Both the position numbers and the translations under genes were made by a program. Positions 38,004 through 47,483 of a DNA stretch of 64,000 bases are shown in pieces. The first letter of the stretch is position 1. Each line of letters opens with the position of its first letter. Source of the DNA: Fictibacillus solisalsi (GTDB lineage: Bacteria > Bacillota > Bacilli > Bacillales > Fictibacillaceae); the NCBI RefSeq assembly GCF_900103485.1, contig NZ_FNHW01000001.1, positions 717,418-781,417 on the forward strand, read 5' to 3'. The notes beneath the pieces were generated by a model. It made no database searches. It saw only the letters and a program-made list of their open reading frames with translations, and was not told the DNA's origin.

Positions 38004-38579
38004 TTAATTGTTTTTTGCTTCAAAAAAGCGCTGGATTTTGTTTAATGTGGTACGTTCAGGAATTCTGTAGCTTTTCAAAAGCTCCTTAAAATTCATCTCA
38101 CCCTGCTTTCTTTCTTTTACCTCGTATTCCAGTTCAAAATCTGTGATGGAAAGGTACTGGTTTTCATCCAGAACCAGGATTCCGTCTTGATAAGGCAATT
38201 CTGCACGCTTGGTGGTTAGTGTGCCGAGATAAACAATGTCTTTAGGCTGAATTTCCAACTCCATCAGAATAGAGGGGATATCGCCATTAACCATAGAGTT
38301 TTCCTTCATGATTTGATGAAATTCTGACTCTGTCAGGGATTGATGGGTCTCAAGAAGACCGTCAGGATGGGGTTGCTTCAGGGTAAGTATGCGGCTGCCG
38401 TTCTTTTCGCGGATACGAAGTGCACATTTATGTTGCTTTAATGAGAAAGTGGGGGTATCGAAATAGTGGTTGATCTGAGTAATGAAAGATTCTTCCTTTA
38501 GGGACAGATCGTTCGAAATGCGAAAAAATTCATCAGGAGTCAGTAAATTCTTAAATTCAATTTCAACTTCTTGCTCCAT
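38004..38579 (-). CDS. yjbK: CYTH-domain protein YjbK
   Basis: CYTH proteins form a beta-tunnel that binds triphosphates with metal. The 191-residue product carries the ExExK-type motif EVEIEFKNLL at residues 4-13, Arg/Lys-rich tunnel strands (CALRIREKNGSRILTLKQP) and a second acidic strand. ATG 38579 follows AAGGAG; a GTG three codons earlier overlaps the ribosome site. Substrate (inorganic triphosphate or a nucleotide) is not established here. Confidence 0.88.
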   Translation of the reverse strand: MEQEVEIEFKNLLTPDEFFRISNDLSLKEESFITQINHYFDTPTFSLKQHKCALRIREKNGSRILTLKQPHPDGLLETHQSLTESEFHQIMKENSMVNGDIPSILMELEIQPKDIVYLGTLTTKRAELPYQDGILVLDENQYLSITDFELEYEVKERKQGEMNFKELLKSYRIPERTTLNKIQRFFEAKNN

Positions 38580-38711
38580 GGCCAGCACTCCTTTTTAGTT
38601 GTTTTGCACGAATCTCATTATGACACAGGTCATTTTGATTCTCAAATGACAAAATGTCCACATACTTATGTTAAACTAGATGTAGAATATTTGTTTTTTT
38701 AGGAGGTACAC

Positions 38712-39092
38712 ATGGCAATCAGACATGACATACAACACGCAGGAACAGGTGAACAGCTTATTCTTCAGATTGATCAGAACGGTGTTTCCCAATGGAAGGA
38801 TGGGGAAAGGATGCTGGTGGATTCCGATCAGCTGTCCTTTATCTATGTTCTGGAAACGAAGGATGACCTGGTTTATATCGGGCTGCCAGAGCCATTCTGG
38901 GGCAAGTTAAGCGAAGCCTTAACAGCCGGACTTCCTGTAGTACTGAAGGAAGCTGGAGGTGAGGAAGCCTTACCACTTGGTGCTCTTCATTCTGAACTGT
39001 CTTATCTGATAGAGAACATTAAAGATAACAGTAATTATGGAGAAGAGATGCTGGAAGCAGTAGAAAAAGCGTTTTCGGCTCATATTAAGTAA
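38712..39092 (+). CDS. yjbL: YjbL family protein (UPF0738)
   Basis: A 126-residue acidic protein of the YjbL type, divergent from yjbK and 22 bases before the alarmone synthetase gene, as in B. subtilis. It has no signal peptide or membrane helix. AGGAGGT precedes the ATG at ideal spacing. Function unknown; co-transcription with the next three genes is likely from the spacing. Confidence 0.82.
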   Translation: MAIRHDIQHAGTGEQLILQIDQNGVSQWKDGERMLVDSDQLSFIYVLETKDDLVYIGLPEPFWGKLSEALTAGLPVVLKEAGGEEALPLGALHSELSYLIENIKDNSNYGEEMLEAVEKAFSAHIK

Positions 39093-39114
39093 AGACAGGA
39101 AGGTGAATGAGAGT

Positions 39115-39756
39115 ATGGACTGGGAAACCCTTCTCGCACCCTATAAACAAGCTGTTGATGAATTAAAGGTGAAGTTCAGGGGCATTCGCGAACAATATCA
39201 AAAAACGATCAAGCAATCTCCGATTGAATTTGTGACTGGAAGGGTAAAGCCTATTAATTCGATCCTCAATAAAGCCTGGCAAAAGAATATTCCGCTGGAT
39301 AAAATTGAGGAAGAAGTTCAGGACCTGGCGGGATTGCGCATCATGTGCCAGTTTACGGATGATATTAAAAAGGTAATCGACATGCTCAGGAATCGGAAGG
39401 ATTTTGAGATTGTTGAGGAGCGCGATTACATTACCAATAAAAAACCAAGCGGTTACCGGTCTTATCACCTGGTGATCCGCTACCCTGTACAAACCCTGGA
39501 TGGAGAAAAGCCTCTTCTTGTAGAAGTGCAAATCCGGACCCTCGCTATGAATTTTTGGGCTACAATTGAACATTCATTAAACTATAAATACCAGGGCCAG
39601 ATTCCAAAGGATATTCAGCTTCGTCTTCAGCGCGCCGCTGAGGCAGCAGGCCGGCTGGATGAGGAAATGGCTGAAATTAGAGGGGAAGTTCAGGAGGCCC
39701 AAATCGTATTTTCAGAACGGACGGACGACGGGCCTGGATCAGCTCCAACTACATAA
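39115..39756 (+). CDS. sasB: Small alarmone synthetase SasB/RelQ (YjbM)
   Basis: Transfers pyrophosphate from ATP to GDP or GTP to make (p)ppGpp. The 213-residue single-domain synthetase has [41 protein letters not shown] and [20 protein letters not shown], the complete synthetase signature; there is no hydrolase domain. The ATG at 39115 fits the family N-terminus; the GTG at 39103 overlaps the AAGGTG site. The gene precedes NAD kinase in a tight cluster. Confidence 0.94.
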   Translation: MDWETLLAPYKQAVDELKVKFRGIREQYQKTIKQSPIEFVTGRVKPINSILNKAWQKNIPLDKIEEEVQDLAGLRIMCQFTDDIKKVIDMLRNRKDFEIVEERDYITNKKPSGYRSYHLVIRYPVQTLDGEKPLLVEVQIRTLAMNFWATIEHSLNYKYQGQIPKDIQLRLQRAAEAAGRLDEEMAEIRGEVQEAQIVFSERTDDGPGSAPTT

Positions 39757-39782
39757 CTTCTTTGAAAGCAGGTGACTCATAC

Positions 39783-40577
39783 GTGAAGTTTGCCATTATT
39801 TCAAAAGGCGACCAAAAATCGAATACACTGAAGCAAAAGATCAAAACCTATCTTCAGGAATTTGAATTGCAATACAATGAGATAGAACCAGATATTGTTA
39901 TAACGGTAGGAGGCGACGGAACCCTTCTCCATGCCTTTCATCATTATGTGCATCGGATTAATGATACAGCATTCGTGGGTATCCATACCGGACACTTGGG
40001 TTTTTTCGCGGACTGGGTGCCGGATGAAGTTGAAAAACTGGTGATTCACATTGCCAAAACGCCTTATCAAATCGTGGAGTACCCGCTATTGGAGGTAACT
40101 GTTCGATATTTGGACGATGTGGACGAAAAAAGCTATCTCGCATTGAATGAATGTACCGTGAAAAGCGGGGAAGGTTCACTGGTGATGGATGTTGAGATTA
40201 AAGGAGATCTGTTTGAAACGTTCAGGGGAGATGGTCTTTGCATTTCCACACCATCTGGCAGTACCGCCTACAATAAGGCTCTTGGCGGGGCGATCATTCA
40301 TCCATCACTGCCATCCATCCAGCTTTCAGAGATGGCGTCCATCAACAATCGTGTGTTCCGTACCATCGGTTCGCCACTTGTGCTTCCACAGCACCACACC
40401 TGCATGCTTAAACCGGTGAATGATGTTGATTTTCATATTACGATTGACCACCTGTTTTTGCTGCAAAAGAAGGTTAAATCCATACAATGCCGGGTGGCCG
40501 AGGAAAAAATCCGTTTTGCCCGGTTTCGCCCATTCCCATTCTGGAAACGGGTTAAAGAAGCATTTGTTACCGACTGA
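39783..40577 (+). CDS. nadK: NAD kinase (PpnK/NadK, YjbN)
   Basis: Phosphorylates NAD to NADP using ATP or polyphosphate. The 264-residue protein has the GGDGTLL loop, the GHLGFFADW motif, ALNECTVKS, and [21 protein letters not shown], diagnostic of the family. The start is GTG 39783, which begins [10 protein letters not shown] and has AGGTGA eight bases upstream; an earlier ATG gives a non-family extension. It lies in the yjbL-sasB-nadK-rluD-like cluster. Confidence 0.95.
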   Translation: MKFAIISKGDQKSNTLKQKIKTYLQEFELQYNEIEPDIVITVGGDGTLLHAFHHYVHRINDTAFVGIHTGHLGFFADWVPDEVEKLVIHIAKTPYQIVEYPLLEVTVRYLDDVDEKSYLALNECTVKSGEGSLVMDVEIKGDLFETFRGDGLCISTPSGSTAYNKALGGAIIHPSLPSIQLSEMASINNRVFRTIGSPLVLPQHHTCMLKPVNDVDFHITIDHLFLLQKKVKSIQCRVAEEKIRFARFRPFPFWKRVKEAFVTD

Positions 40578-40587
40578 CAGGAGAACT

Positions 40588-41514
40588 ATGACAACATTTG
40601 TAATCAAATGGACGGTGAAGGAACACGAAGCCGGCTTGCTTCGTGAGTTTTTACGGGTCCATAAAAAAATTTCCAAGAGTGCGTTGGCTGATATCAAATT
40701 TTCCGGCGGTGAACTTCTTGTGAATGGGAAGCTGTCGACGGTAAGAAAAGCCGTTGCAACAGGAGACGAAATCTCGGTCCGTTTTCCTCCGGAAGAAATC
40801 AGTTCCTCGATGGCTCCGCTGCCGATCAACCTTGATATTCTTTTTGAAGATGATCACCTTTTGATCGTGAACAAGTCACCAGGCCTTCCAACGATACCGT
40901 CACGTTATCAAACGTATGGATCACTTGCACAGGCCGTTCTTCATTATTATGAAGAAAAAGGAATACAAAGCACGTTTCATGCCATCAACCGCCTTGATAA
41001 AGACACCTCGGGGCTGGTGATGATTGCTAAACACAGGTTTGCTCATTCATTATTCTCCATGCAGCAGAGAAACAAAGAAATCAAGCGGACCTATCTTGCC
41101 GGTGTTAGAGGAACATTTAACGAAAAAAAGGGTATCATATCTGCTAATATCGCAAGAAATCCGGAAAGCCTCATTGAACGGATGGTCAGTGAGCACGGAC
41201 AAGTGGCAGTCACCCACTTTCGACTATTGAAGGAATTAGGGCAGAACAGCCTGGTAGCCCTTCAACTGGAAACAGGGAGGACCCATCAAATCCGTGTGCA
41301 TATGTCACATATTGGTCACCCTTTACTGGGAGATGACTTATACGGAGGGCCGGTGGATGTAATCGGCAGACAGGCGCTTCACAGCTGGAGGGTATCCTTT
41401 TATCATCCATTTGAGGAAAAAAAGATGGCTTTAACTGCTCCGTTACCCAATGACTTAAATCGCTTATTTGGTCATGTTGAAGCAGAGGATTGGGGAATAA
41501 ACGAATATAATTAG
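40588..41514 (+). CDS. yjbO: RluA-family pseudouridine synthase (YjbO)
   Basis: Isomerises uridine to pseudouridine in rRNA or tRNA. The 308-residue protein has an N-terminal S4-like segment (residues about 15-70, SALADIKFSGGELLVNGKL), then the catalytic Asp in INRLDKDTSGLVMIAK and the family motif LETGRTHQIRVHMSHIGHPL. ATG 40588 follows ACAGGAGA and is 11 bases after nadK. Target nucleotide not known. Confidence 0.92.
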   Translation: MTTFVIKWTVKEHEAGLLREFLRVHKKISKSALADIKFSGGELLVNGKLSTVRKAVATGDEISVRFPPEEISSSMAPLPINLDILFEDDHLLIVNKSPGLPTIPSRYQTYGSLAQAVLHYYEEKGIQSTFHAINRLDKDTSGLVMIAKHRFAHSLFSMQQRNKEIKRTYLAGVRGTFNEKKGIISANIARNPESLIERMVSEHGQVAVTHFRLLKELGQNSLVALQLETGRTHQIRVHMSHIGHPLLGDDLYGGPVDVIGRQALHSWRVSFYHPFEEKKMALTAPLPNDLNRLFGHVEAEDWGINEYN

Positions 41515-41521
41515 TAAAAAA

Positions 41522-41547
41522 AACAGCCATCTGGCTGTTTTTTTTTC
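41522..41547 (+). terminator. Terminator of the yjbL-yjbO cluster
   Basis: AACAGCCA (41522-41529) pairs with TGGCTGTT (41532-41539) with a tiny loop, followed by T to 41546. Confidence 0.85.
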
Positions 41548-41639
41548 TGTATTTTTACGAAAAAGGGATTTTGTGACGCCTGGGGAGAATATCAACTAAA
41601 TATGACTTACGAGGAAAATACAAGCTAAAATCAAAATGT

Positions 41640-41669
41640 TACTGGCCAGAATTTCATATATACTGGCCA
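41640..41669. repeat. Pair of direct 9-base repeats
   Basis: TACTGGCCA occurs at 41640-41648 and 41661-41669, exactly 21 bases apart (two helical turns), in the convergent gap between yjbO and prpE. It could be a protein site or chance; no function is assigned. Confidence 0.4.
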
Positions 41670-41697
41670 ACATAATGATCTTACTGCCCGTGCCGCC

Positions 41698-42435
41698 TTA
41701 TCCCGGGAAACTGCGGAACTTTTCCTCAACGTAAGGCATGGAAGAGGAGACCGAGACGAGTTCCTTTTCGGGATATCTAAATGCGGTAAGGCAGTTGCCG
41801 AACACGCAGCCTGTATCTATATTAATGGTGTTATTCAACTCCCTGGGTTCTTGGACGGGCGTATGTCCATAAACAATATAGGCTTTTCCAGAATATTTAG
41901 AGGCCCAGTCCCGGCGTACCGGTGTGCCGTCTGGATTCATTTTTCCGGTAATATCACCGTAAAGGACAAAGGTTTTCACCTGCTTGCCTTGTTTACCGAT
42001 CAGGTCCTCTCGAATCCCGGCATGTGCGACCACAAGTTTGCCGCCATCAAGAACGAGATACAGCGGGGCATTTTCATAAAGGGAAATAAAATGCTCTTTG
42101 ACCTTTTTGTATTGAGGGCGGCTGAGATCCTGGATCTCAGCTACCGTCGTTTCCAGTCCGTAATTAATCGTCACGTTACGGCCAATCAGGTAACGATACA
42201 GTTTGTTGCAATGGTTACCCGGTGTATACAATGCTTTATCAGCCGACACCAGTTCATAAACGTGTTCCATCATTTTCACCGACTCTGGGCCGCGGTCTGT
42301 TAAATCTCCAAGGAAGACAAGCTTACGGCCAGAATGAACCGGAAGATCTTCTTTCCACTCATATCCAAGTCTTTCTGTCAGCTGCACATACTCATCCCAG
42401 CAGCCATGTATATCACCTATAATGTCATATTTCAT
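41698..42435 (-). CDS. prpE: Bis(5'-nucleosyl)-tetraphosphatase PrpE (YjbP)
   Basis: A calcineurin-type metallophosphoesterase that cleaves diadenosine tetraphosphate. The 245-residue protein has the metal-binding motifs [36 protein letters not shown] and YGHTPVQEP in family order. I prefer ATG 42435; the in-frame GTG three codons earlier is too close to the AAGGA site. Order after yjbO matches B. subtilis. Confidence 0.94.
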   Translation of the reverse strand: MKYDIIGDIHGCWDEYVQLTERLGYEWKEDLPVHSGRKLVFLGDLTDRGPESVKMMEHVYELVSADKALYTPGNHCNKLYRYLIGRNVTINYGLETTVAEIQDLSRPQYKKVKEHFISLYENAPLYLVLDGGKLVVAHAGIREDLIGKQGKQVKTFVLYGDITGKMNPDGTPVRRDWASKYSGKAYIVYGHTPVQEPRELNNTINIDTGCVFGNCLTAFRYPEKELVSVSSSMPYVEEKFRSFPG

Positions 42436-42480
42436 TTCATTCACCGTCCTTGATGGTTATTACTATAACCCCAAATCACT

Positions 42481-42506
42481 AAAAAAAACACCTGCATAGC
42501 AGGTGT
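42481..42506 (-). terminator. Terminator of the RodA-family gene
   Basis: ACACCTGC pairs with GCAGGTGT around a three-base loop, with eight T on the minus strand (plus A at 42481-42488). Confidence 0.92.
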
Positions 42507-43664
42507 TTATTCGAACATGTATTTTCTTGTTCTTGACCTTACATTAAGGACAAGACCAAAGGCAATCATCTGGGCGAGAACCGAGCTTCCTCCATAACTG
42601 ATGAAGGGGAGAGGAATCCCTGTAATCGGCATTACCTGGATGTTCATTCCGATGTTCTGGAATACCTGGAAGGTGATCATTCCGATGACACCCGCACAGA
42701 GGTAGCTGCCGAATGCTTCATTGCTTTCCAATGCCGTGTTGATCATGCGGTACACGAATAAAAAGAACAAAGAGATCAGGACGCTTGTACCGATAAAGCC
42801 CCATTCTTCGCCAATCATGGAAAAGATAAAGTCGGTATGCGCTTCTGGAAAATACACGGAACCATTAGTAAAACCTTTACCAAAAAGCTGGCCTGATCCG
42901 ACAGCCATAAGCGCATTACGTATTTGGTATCCTGTGTCCTTATGACCGTATGGATCCAGCCATGCGTAAAATCGCTGAAGCTGGTACTCATCCAAAATAT
43001 AATCAAGAAAGAACTGAGGAAATGTAAAGTAAAGCCATACCAGCAGGCTGATAAAAAGAATCCCGATCAGGGCAATGATCGATAATAGCCTCCATCTGAT
43101 ACCTGAAACCAGCATCAAGCTGAGCGTGATCGCGACGAGCACCAAACCTGTACCTAAATCCGGCTGCATCAAAATCAGCAGCATGGGGGGCATGACAATC
43201 AATGCGATTTTTCCTATCAGGAGTAAATCCTCACGAAGGGTGCGCACAATATACTTTTCATTGTGTGTTGCGATGCAATTACTGATCGAAATGATCAACG
43301 CTACTTTCATCAATTCTGAAGGCTGAAGGGCAAAAGGGCCAAAGCGGAACCATGCCCGTGCACCATTAATGTTTGGAACAATGGATTCAGGTGCAACGAT
43401 TATACCAATTAAGAGCACGATACCAAGTCCATATAAATACCATGAAAGTTTTCTAAACTGATCAAAATCAAGAATCATGACGCCAACGACAGCGAAACCG
43501 CCGATGGCATACCACATAATTTGTTTGATCACAAAGTTCGAATCATATTGAGCAACCTGTTGAGCACTGTAAATACCCAAGCAGCTCACACACATCAATA
43601 AAAACAACAAAAATATTAAATTATAATCAAGCTGCTGCAGCGGGGACTGCCTGTTAGTTTCCAT
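42507..43664 (-). CDS. rodA: SEDS-family peptidoglycan polymerase (RodA/FtsW/SpoVE group)
   Basis: SEDS proteins polymerise lipid II into glycan strands at the membrane, with a partner class-B PBP. The 385-residue protein has about ten predicted helices. Family motifs are GARAWFRFGPFALQPSELMK, the catalytic Asp region in FPEAHTDFIFSMIGEEWG, and the C-terminal GIPLPFISYGGSS. AAGGAG is ten bases before ATG 43664. It is not normally at this site in B. subtilis, so it is an insertion or paralogue. RodA is the closest label; a sporulation paralogue is possible. Confidence 0.88.
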   Translation of the reverse strand: METNRQSPLQQLDYNLIFLLFLLMCVSCLGIYSAQQVAQYDSNFVIKQIMWYAIGGFAVVGVMILDFDQFRKLSWYLYGLGIVLLIGIIVAPESIVPNINGARAWFRFGPFALQPSELMKVALIISISNCIATHNEKYIVRTLREDLLLIGKIALIVMPPMLLILMQPDLGTGLVLVAITLSLMLVSGIRWRLLSIIALIGILFISLLVWLYFTFPQFFLDYILDEYQLQRFYAWLDPYGHKDTGYQIRNALMAVGSGQLFGKGFTNGSVYFPEAHTDFIFSMIGEEWGFIGTSVLISLFFLFVYRMINTALESNEAFGSYLCAGVIGMITFQVFQNIGMNIQVMPITGIPLPFISYGGSSVLAQMIAFGLVLNVRSRTRKYMFE

Positions 43665-43747
43665 TGCATTCATACTCCTTATTTCGATAACATGTTCTAT
43701 CTTACCGAAATTTTTCAGGTTTGCATACTAATAAGAAGAGATTTAAT

Positions 43748-43777
43748 TTGACAATTCCTTTACTTCTTCATTATAGT
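43748..43777 (+). promoter_or_regulatory. SigA-type promoter of the antiporter gene
   Basis: Consensus TTGACA at 43748-43753, then TTATAG at 17 bases or TATAGT (43772-43777) at 18. The expected leader is about 85 bases. Confidence 0.65.
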
Positions 43778-43868
43778 GGACAAAATCAAATGGTGCATAC
43801 TAAAGTAAGAATGGTTTTCATAAATTTCATCTTGGGTAATAAGAGTTAATGGAAAAAAGGAGGTAGCT

Positions 43869-45710
43869 ATGGGAGGCCATGCTTCAATCACATCACTCGT
43901 AATTGTTATTTTAACTGCATTTTTCATACCAATCATTCTCAGCAAACTGAAGATCAAGTTTTTACCGGTTGTGGTAGCGGAGATTATTGCCGGAATCATC
44001 ATTGGAAAAAGCGGATTTGACATCGTTCATGCTGGAACATGGCTCGATATTCTTTCTGTGCTCGGCTTCATCTTTTTGATGTTCTTAAGCGGACTTGAAA
44101 TTGATTTCTCTGTATTTGCGCCAAGCTCAGAAAAGAAAAAGCTGCCAAACGGTAAACGTGAACCGAACCGGCTCACAATTTCTACCCTTATATTTGCTTT
44201 GATTTTTATCGTTTCCTTCGGATTGTCCTTAATTTTTGTCTGGACAGGGTTTACGGACGATGCCTTTTTCATGACGCTGATCATTTCAACCATTTCACTG
44301 GGGGTGGTTGTGCCGACACTAAAGGAAGAGGAATTGTCACGCACCGGCATCGGTCAAATCATTCTCCTGATCGCGGTTATTGCCGACTTGGTGACGATGA
44401 TTCTGCTTGCAGTCTTTGTATCCCTTCAATCAGGAGACAGCGCACAGATGTGGCTGCTGCTTATTCTTTTTGGGGCAGGAATTGTTCTATATTTTGTCGG
44501 AAAATACATGCGTCATCACACGTTCCTTGAGACGATGTCCAAAGGAACGGTGCAAATTGACACTAGGGCTGTTTTTACACTCATTATTGTACTCGTAGGG
44601 GTATCCGAATCCGTAGGTGCAGAGAATATATTAGGTGCCTTTTTAGCAGGAGTACTTGTTTCCTTGCTTTCACCGAACCAACATATGGTTCACAAACTGG
44701 ACTCATTTGGCTATGGGTTTTTGATACCGATCTTTTTTGTCATGGTCGGTGTGGACTTGGATTTAAACTCGATTATCAAAGATCCTAAGGCACTGATTCT
44801 TATTCCACTGCTGCTGATTGGCTTATTGATCTCAAAATTCATTCCAATTCTGCTGTTGAGGAAATGGTACGACTGGAAGACGGTGCTTGCTTCTGGTTTC
44901 CTTTTGACCTCGACTCTCTCATTGGTCATTGCTGCTGCTAAGATCGGGGAACGGATCAAGGTTATTGATACAAGAACTTCATCAGCCCTCATCCTGACGG
45001 CGGTCATCAGCTGTATCATTACACCGGTGTTTTTTAAAAAACTGCTTCCACGGAAGAACAACGAAACGCCGAAAGAAGTTCTTGCCATTATCGGAGCGAA
45101 CCAATTTACGCTTCCTGTGACCAAAGAACTGGACAGCAGCCGTTATGAAAAAAAGATTTATCATACCAAGCAGGTAGAGAAGGATCCTAAACAGCTTGAG
45201 ACCTTTGATATCATTGAACTGGAGAATTATTCGATAGAAACATTAAAAGGATGCGGTGTGTTTGAGTCCGATATTCTCGTTGTCGCAACCGGGGAAGATG
45301 GCGTAAACGAAGCGATCGCCCAGGAAGCGAGTGACCATGGAATCAGGAGGGTGATTACCCGAATAGAAGATCCGGTCAAAAGGGAAGAGCTGTCCAATAA
45401 AAACATCGAAGTATATTCCGCCTTCTTCAGTTCGCAGGTTTTATTGAAAATGATGATAGAAAATCCTTCGGTTGCGAGTTTCCTTTCACGCAATGATAAT
45501 TCCCTTTATGATATTCCGGTTAAAAATATGGATTATCATAAAACAGCCCTTCGTAATTTCCCGCATTTCGGTGATGCTATTATTGTGCGCATCTTCCGGG
45601 GCAAGGACTCTATCGTGCCGCACGGTGACACAGAGATCCTTTTCGGCGATAAATTGATAGTGACTGGAAGTCGGGATCATATCAAGCAATTAAAAAGGGT
45701 ATTGCGATAA
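43869..45710 (+). CDS. yjbQ: CPA2-type monovalent cation/proton antiporter with RCK domains (YjbQ)
   Basis: A 613-residue protein with an N-terminal Na/H exchanger module of about twelve helices (residues 1-385). A cytoplasmic TrkA-N domain follows (from about 397, VLAIIGANQFTLPVTKEL), then a TrkA-C domain ending GDKLIVTGSRDHIKQLKRVL. The build fits a potassium or sodium efflux antiporter gated by nucleotide binding. AAAGGAGGTAG precedes the ATG. Its own promoter and terminator make it a single-gene unit. Confidence 0.9.
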   Translation: MGGHASITSLVIVILTAFFIPIILSKLKIKFLPVVVAEIIAGIIIGKSGFDIVHAGTWLDILSVLGFIFLMFLSGLEIDFSVFAPSSEKKKLPNGKREPNRLTISTLIFALIFIVSFGLSLIFVWTGFTDDAFFMTLIISTISLGVVVPTLKEEELSRTGIGQIILLIAVIADLVTMILLAVFVSLQSGDSAQMWLLLILFGAGIVLYFVGKYMRHHTFLETMSKGTVQIDTRAVFTLIIVLVGVSESVGAENILGAFLAGVLVSLLSPNQHMVHKLDSFGYGFLIPIFFVMVGVDLDLNSIIKDPKALILIPLLLIGLLISKFIPILLLRKWYDWKTVLASGFLLTSTLSLVIAAAKIGERIKVIDTRTSSALILTAVISCIITPVFFKKLLPRKNNETPKEVLAIIGANQFTLPVTKELDSSRYEKKIYHTKQVEKDPKQLETFDIIELENYSIETLKGCGVFESDILVVATGEDGVNEAIAQEASDHGIRRVITRIEDPVKREELSNKNIEVYSAFFSSQVLLKMMIENPSVASFLSRNDNSLYDIPVKNMDYHKTALRNFPHFGDAIIVRIFRGKDSIVPHGDTEILFGDKLIVTGSRDHIKQLKRVLR

Positions 45711-45713
45711 AAC

Positions 45714-45764
45714 AAAACGCAGTAAAAGCTTACGAATTGACTTAAGCTTTTTTCTGCGTTTTTT
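45714..45764 (+). terminator. Terminator of the antiporter gene
   Basis: AAAACGCAG (45714-45722) pairs with CTGCGTTTT (45754-45762); an inner AAAAGCTT/AAGCTTTT stem extends the hairpin. Confidence 0.85.
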
Positions 45765-45806
45765 CTATTGAAATCTGTTCATACTATTGAAAAAGGAGTG
45801 ATATAC

Positions 45807-45953
45807 ATGACCATGCCTACTGTTCGCTGTCCCCGTTGCCACAGAGAGGCAGAAATCGACACCGTTCTGACAGCTCAGTCCAATCAAAATGTGATTTTTC
45901 ATTGTTCAGGATGCGGGTATGAAGCAAGAAACATAGAAACCAGCAAAGGCTAA
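45807..45953 (+). CDS. 48-residue zinc-ribbon protein
   Basis: ATG 45807 follows AAAGGAGTG at six bases. The protein has two Cys pairs, CPRC (8-11) and CSGC (46 bases further on, residues 34-37), a classic zinc-ribbon spacing, in a soluble small chain. Such proteins often bind nucleic acid or act as small partners of larger complexes. It sits between the antiporter terminator and fabI. An earlier in-frame start at 45768 would include promoter-like DNA and lacks a ribosome site. Confidence 0.7.
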   Translation: MTMPTVRCPRCHREAEIDTVLTAQSNQNVIFHCSGCGYEARNIETSKG

Positions 45954-46008
45954 AGCGTAATGAAAGAGGATCGGTATTTCCTTTCTTTTAAAATCTGTTA
46001 TACTAATA

Positions 46009-46025
46009 TTAGGACTAGGTACTAA
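46009..46025. promoter_or_regulatory. FapR-type operator of fabI
   Basis: The 17-base dyad TTAGGACTAGGTACTAA starts five bases after a TATACT -10 element (45999-46004). It closely resembles the reverse complement of the fabH operator at 14288-14304. The matched placement in both promoters supports FapR repression. Confidence 0.82.
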
Positions 46026-46064
46026 TAACAAATGCTAAATAAAGGTCTAAGGAGGAAATACAAA

Positions 46065-46841
46065 ATGAACCTTTCACTTGAAAATCGTACATATGTGGTC
46101 ATGGGTGTGGCCAATAAACGCAGCATCGCCTGGGGGATCGCCCAAGCTCTATCCAATGCAGGTGCACGCCTGATCTTCACTTATGCTGGAGAACGCCTGG
46201 AGAAGAATGTAAGAGATCTTGCCGAAAGCTTGGAACGCAAAGATTCCATCGTCCTGCCATGTGACATTACAAATGATGAGGAAATTAAATCTACTTTTGA
46301 ACAAATCAAAAGTGAAGTAGGCGTCATCCATGGACTGGCCCACTGTATTGCTTTCGCGAATACCGATGAATTAAAAGGGGAGTATTTGAATACCACACGA
46401 GAAGGATTCCTTCTTGCACACAACATTTCATCTTATTCATTGACGGCTGTTGCCAAAGAAGCACGCGGACTGATGACAGAAGGAGGAAGCATCGTAACGC
46501 TTACGTATCTTGGAGGAGAGCGTGTTCTCCAAAATTACAACGTTATGGGTGTAGCCAAAGCTTCCCTTGATGCGAGCGTGAAATATCTTGCTAATGACCT
46601 GGGCAAAGATAATATTCGCGTAAATGCCATATCCGCGGGACCAATCCGTACACTCGCGGCAAAAGGAATTGGCGACTTCAACAGCATTTTGAAACAAATT
46701 GAAGAAAAAGCGCCACTCCGCCGCAACACAACACCAGAAGAAGTCGGCGATACCGCACTCTTCCTAATGAGTCATCTTTCAAGAGGCATCACAGGGGAAA
46801 CGATTCATGTGGACAGTGGGTACAGCATTTTAGGAAACTAA
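46065..46841 (+). CDS. fabI: Enoyl-ACP reductase FabI
   Basis: Reduces enoyl-ACP in the last step of fatty-acid elongation and is the triclosan target. The 258-residue SDR has the active-site Tyr148-x9-Tyr158-x6-Lys165 arrangement in LTYLGGERVLQNYNVMGVAK, the family pattern MGVANKRSIAWGIA at the N-terminus, and SAGPIRTLAAKGI. ATG 46065 follows AAGGAGG; the longer frame from 46032 starts without a site and overlaps the leader. Confidence 0.96.
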   Translation: MNLSLENRTYVVMGVANKRSIAWGIAQALSNAGARLIFTYAGERLEKNVRDLAESLERKDSIVLPCDITNDEEIKSTFEQIKSEVGVIHGLAHCIAFANTDELKGEYLNTTREGFLLAHNISSYSLTAVAKEARGLMTEGGSIVTLTYLGGERVLQNYNVMGVAKASLDASVKYLANDLGKDNIRVNAISAGPIRTLAAKGIGDFNSILKQIEEKAPLRRNTTPEEVGDTALFLMSHLSRGITGETIHVDSGYSILGN

Positions 46842-47222
46842 TCCTTGTCATATCTGAATATTTTATTTTTCTGAGTGACAGCCTAGATAAGCGTTTTAAA
46901 AAATCGGTACAGATGCAGAAATATCTTTCACATTTGTGATAATAATTAATCCGCCAGCCAGTATATTGGCTGGTATTTTTTATGATGAATCCTGCAAAAG
47001 AAAGGATAGTTCATAGAAGATCTATCGTAGCCGATCATCAAATGGCAAATTCACTGAAATTTACAGAGCCGATGGATTTTCTTGGCTCCATTTCCTTTGA
47101 TAACAGGACCGGGGTTATGATCGGTTCCTTCCTCCTCCACCAATGGCATCCAATAAACAGGCAAGAATCCGACAGGTATAATAAAGCTTTGGTTTTGATT
47201 TGTTTTTCTCTGTACTATTAAA
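46842..47222. other. 380-base region after fabI without a convincing gene
   Basis: Contains a terminator at 46954-46980 and an open frame from 46982 to 47221 that lacks a ribosome site and resembles nothing I recognise. Nothing else is evident. Confidence 0.5.
46954..46980 (+). terminator. Probable terminator of fabI
   Basis: CCAGCCA (46954-46960) pairs with TGGCTGG (46967-46973), followed by TATTTTTT. It is 110 bases past the stop. Confidence 0.7.
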
Positions 47223-47254
47223 AGAAACTGATTTGACTAGTCAAATCAGTTTCT
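47223..47254 (-). terminator. Perfect 32-base palindrome, terminator-like
   Basis: Positions 47223-47254 read the same on both strands, with centre ACTAGT and arms from AGAAACTGATTTGAC. It directly follows the stop of the minus-strand gene at 47262 and leads into TTTT on that strand. Confidence 0.75.
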
Positions 47255-47261
47255 GGTTGTA

Positions 47262-47483
47262 TTAAGCTACTACCACTCGGAAGCCTTCGATTTTTCGGCA
47301 GTCCAAAATTAATGGATTGTTTCCGTCAGCAAATTCTACACAACAATTTTCTGAGTCACCACAACCGCCTATAAAAATTAAATTAGCAAATTCCAAGCCA
47401 CTTAATATTACATCAACTGTTGTACCACTTGCTAGTTTTCGAAGCCGCTTGCATATGCAACTGTCACAATGATTCTTTCCCAT
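47262..47483 (-). CDS. Cys-rich small protein, spore-surface candidate
   Basis: A 73-residue protein with seven Cys residues, clustered as CDSCIC near the N-terminus and CGDSENCC in the middle. The rest reads as a small beta barrel (TTVDVILSGLEFANLIFIGG, PLILDCRKIEGFRVVV), like an SH3/Sm-type fold. AAGGAGAG precedes the ATG. Cys clusters are common in cross-linked coat/crust proteins, and the locus after fabI carries the Cys-rich CotY/CotZ genes in B. subtilis, but I cannot show homology. Function unknown. Confidence 0.6.
   Translation of the reverse strand: MGKNHCDSCICKRLRKLASGTTVDVILSGLEFANLIFIGGCGDSENCCVEFADGNNPLILDCRKIEGFRVVVA

Noticed and set aside
46982-47221. 79-codon open frame after fabI
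   Set aside because: No ribosome site, begins within the T tract of a terminator, and its composition resembles no family. Treated as chance.
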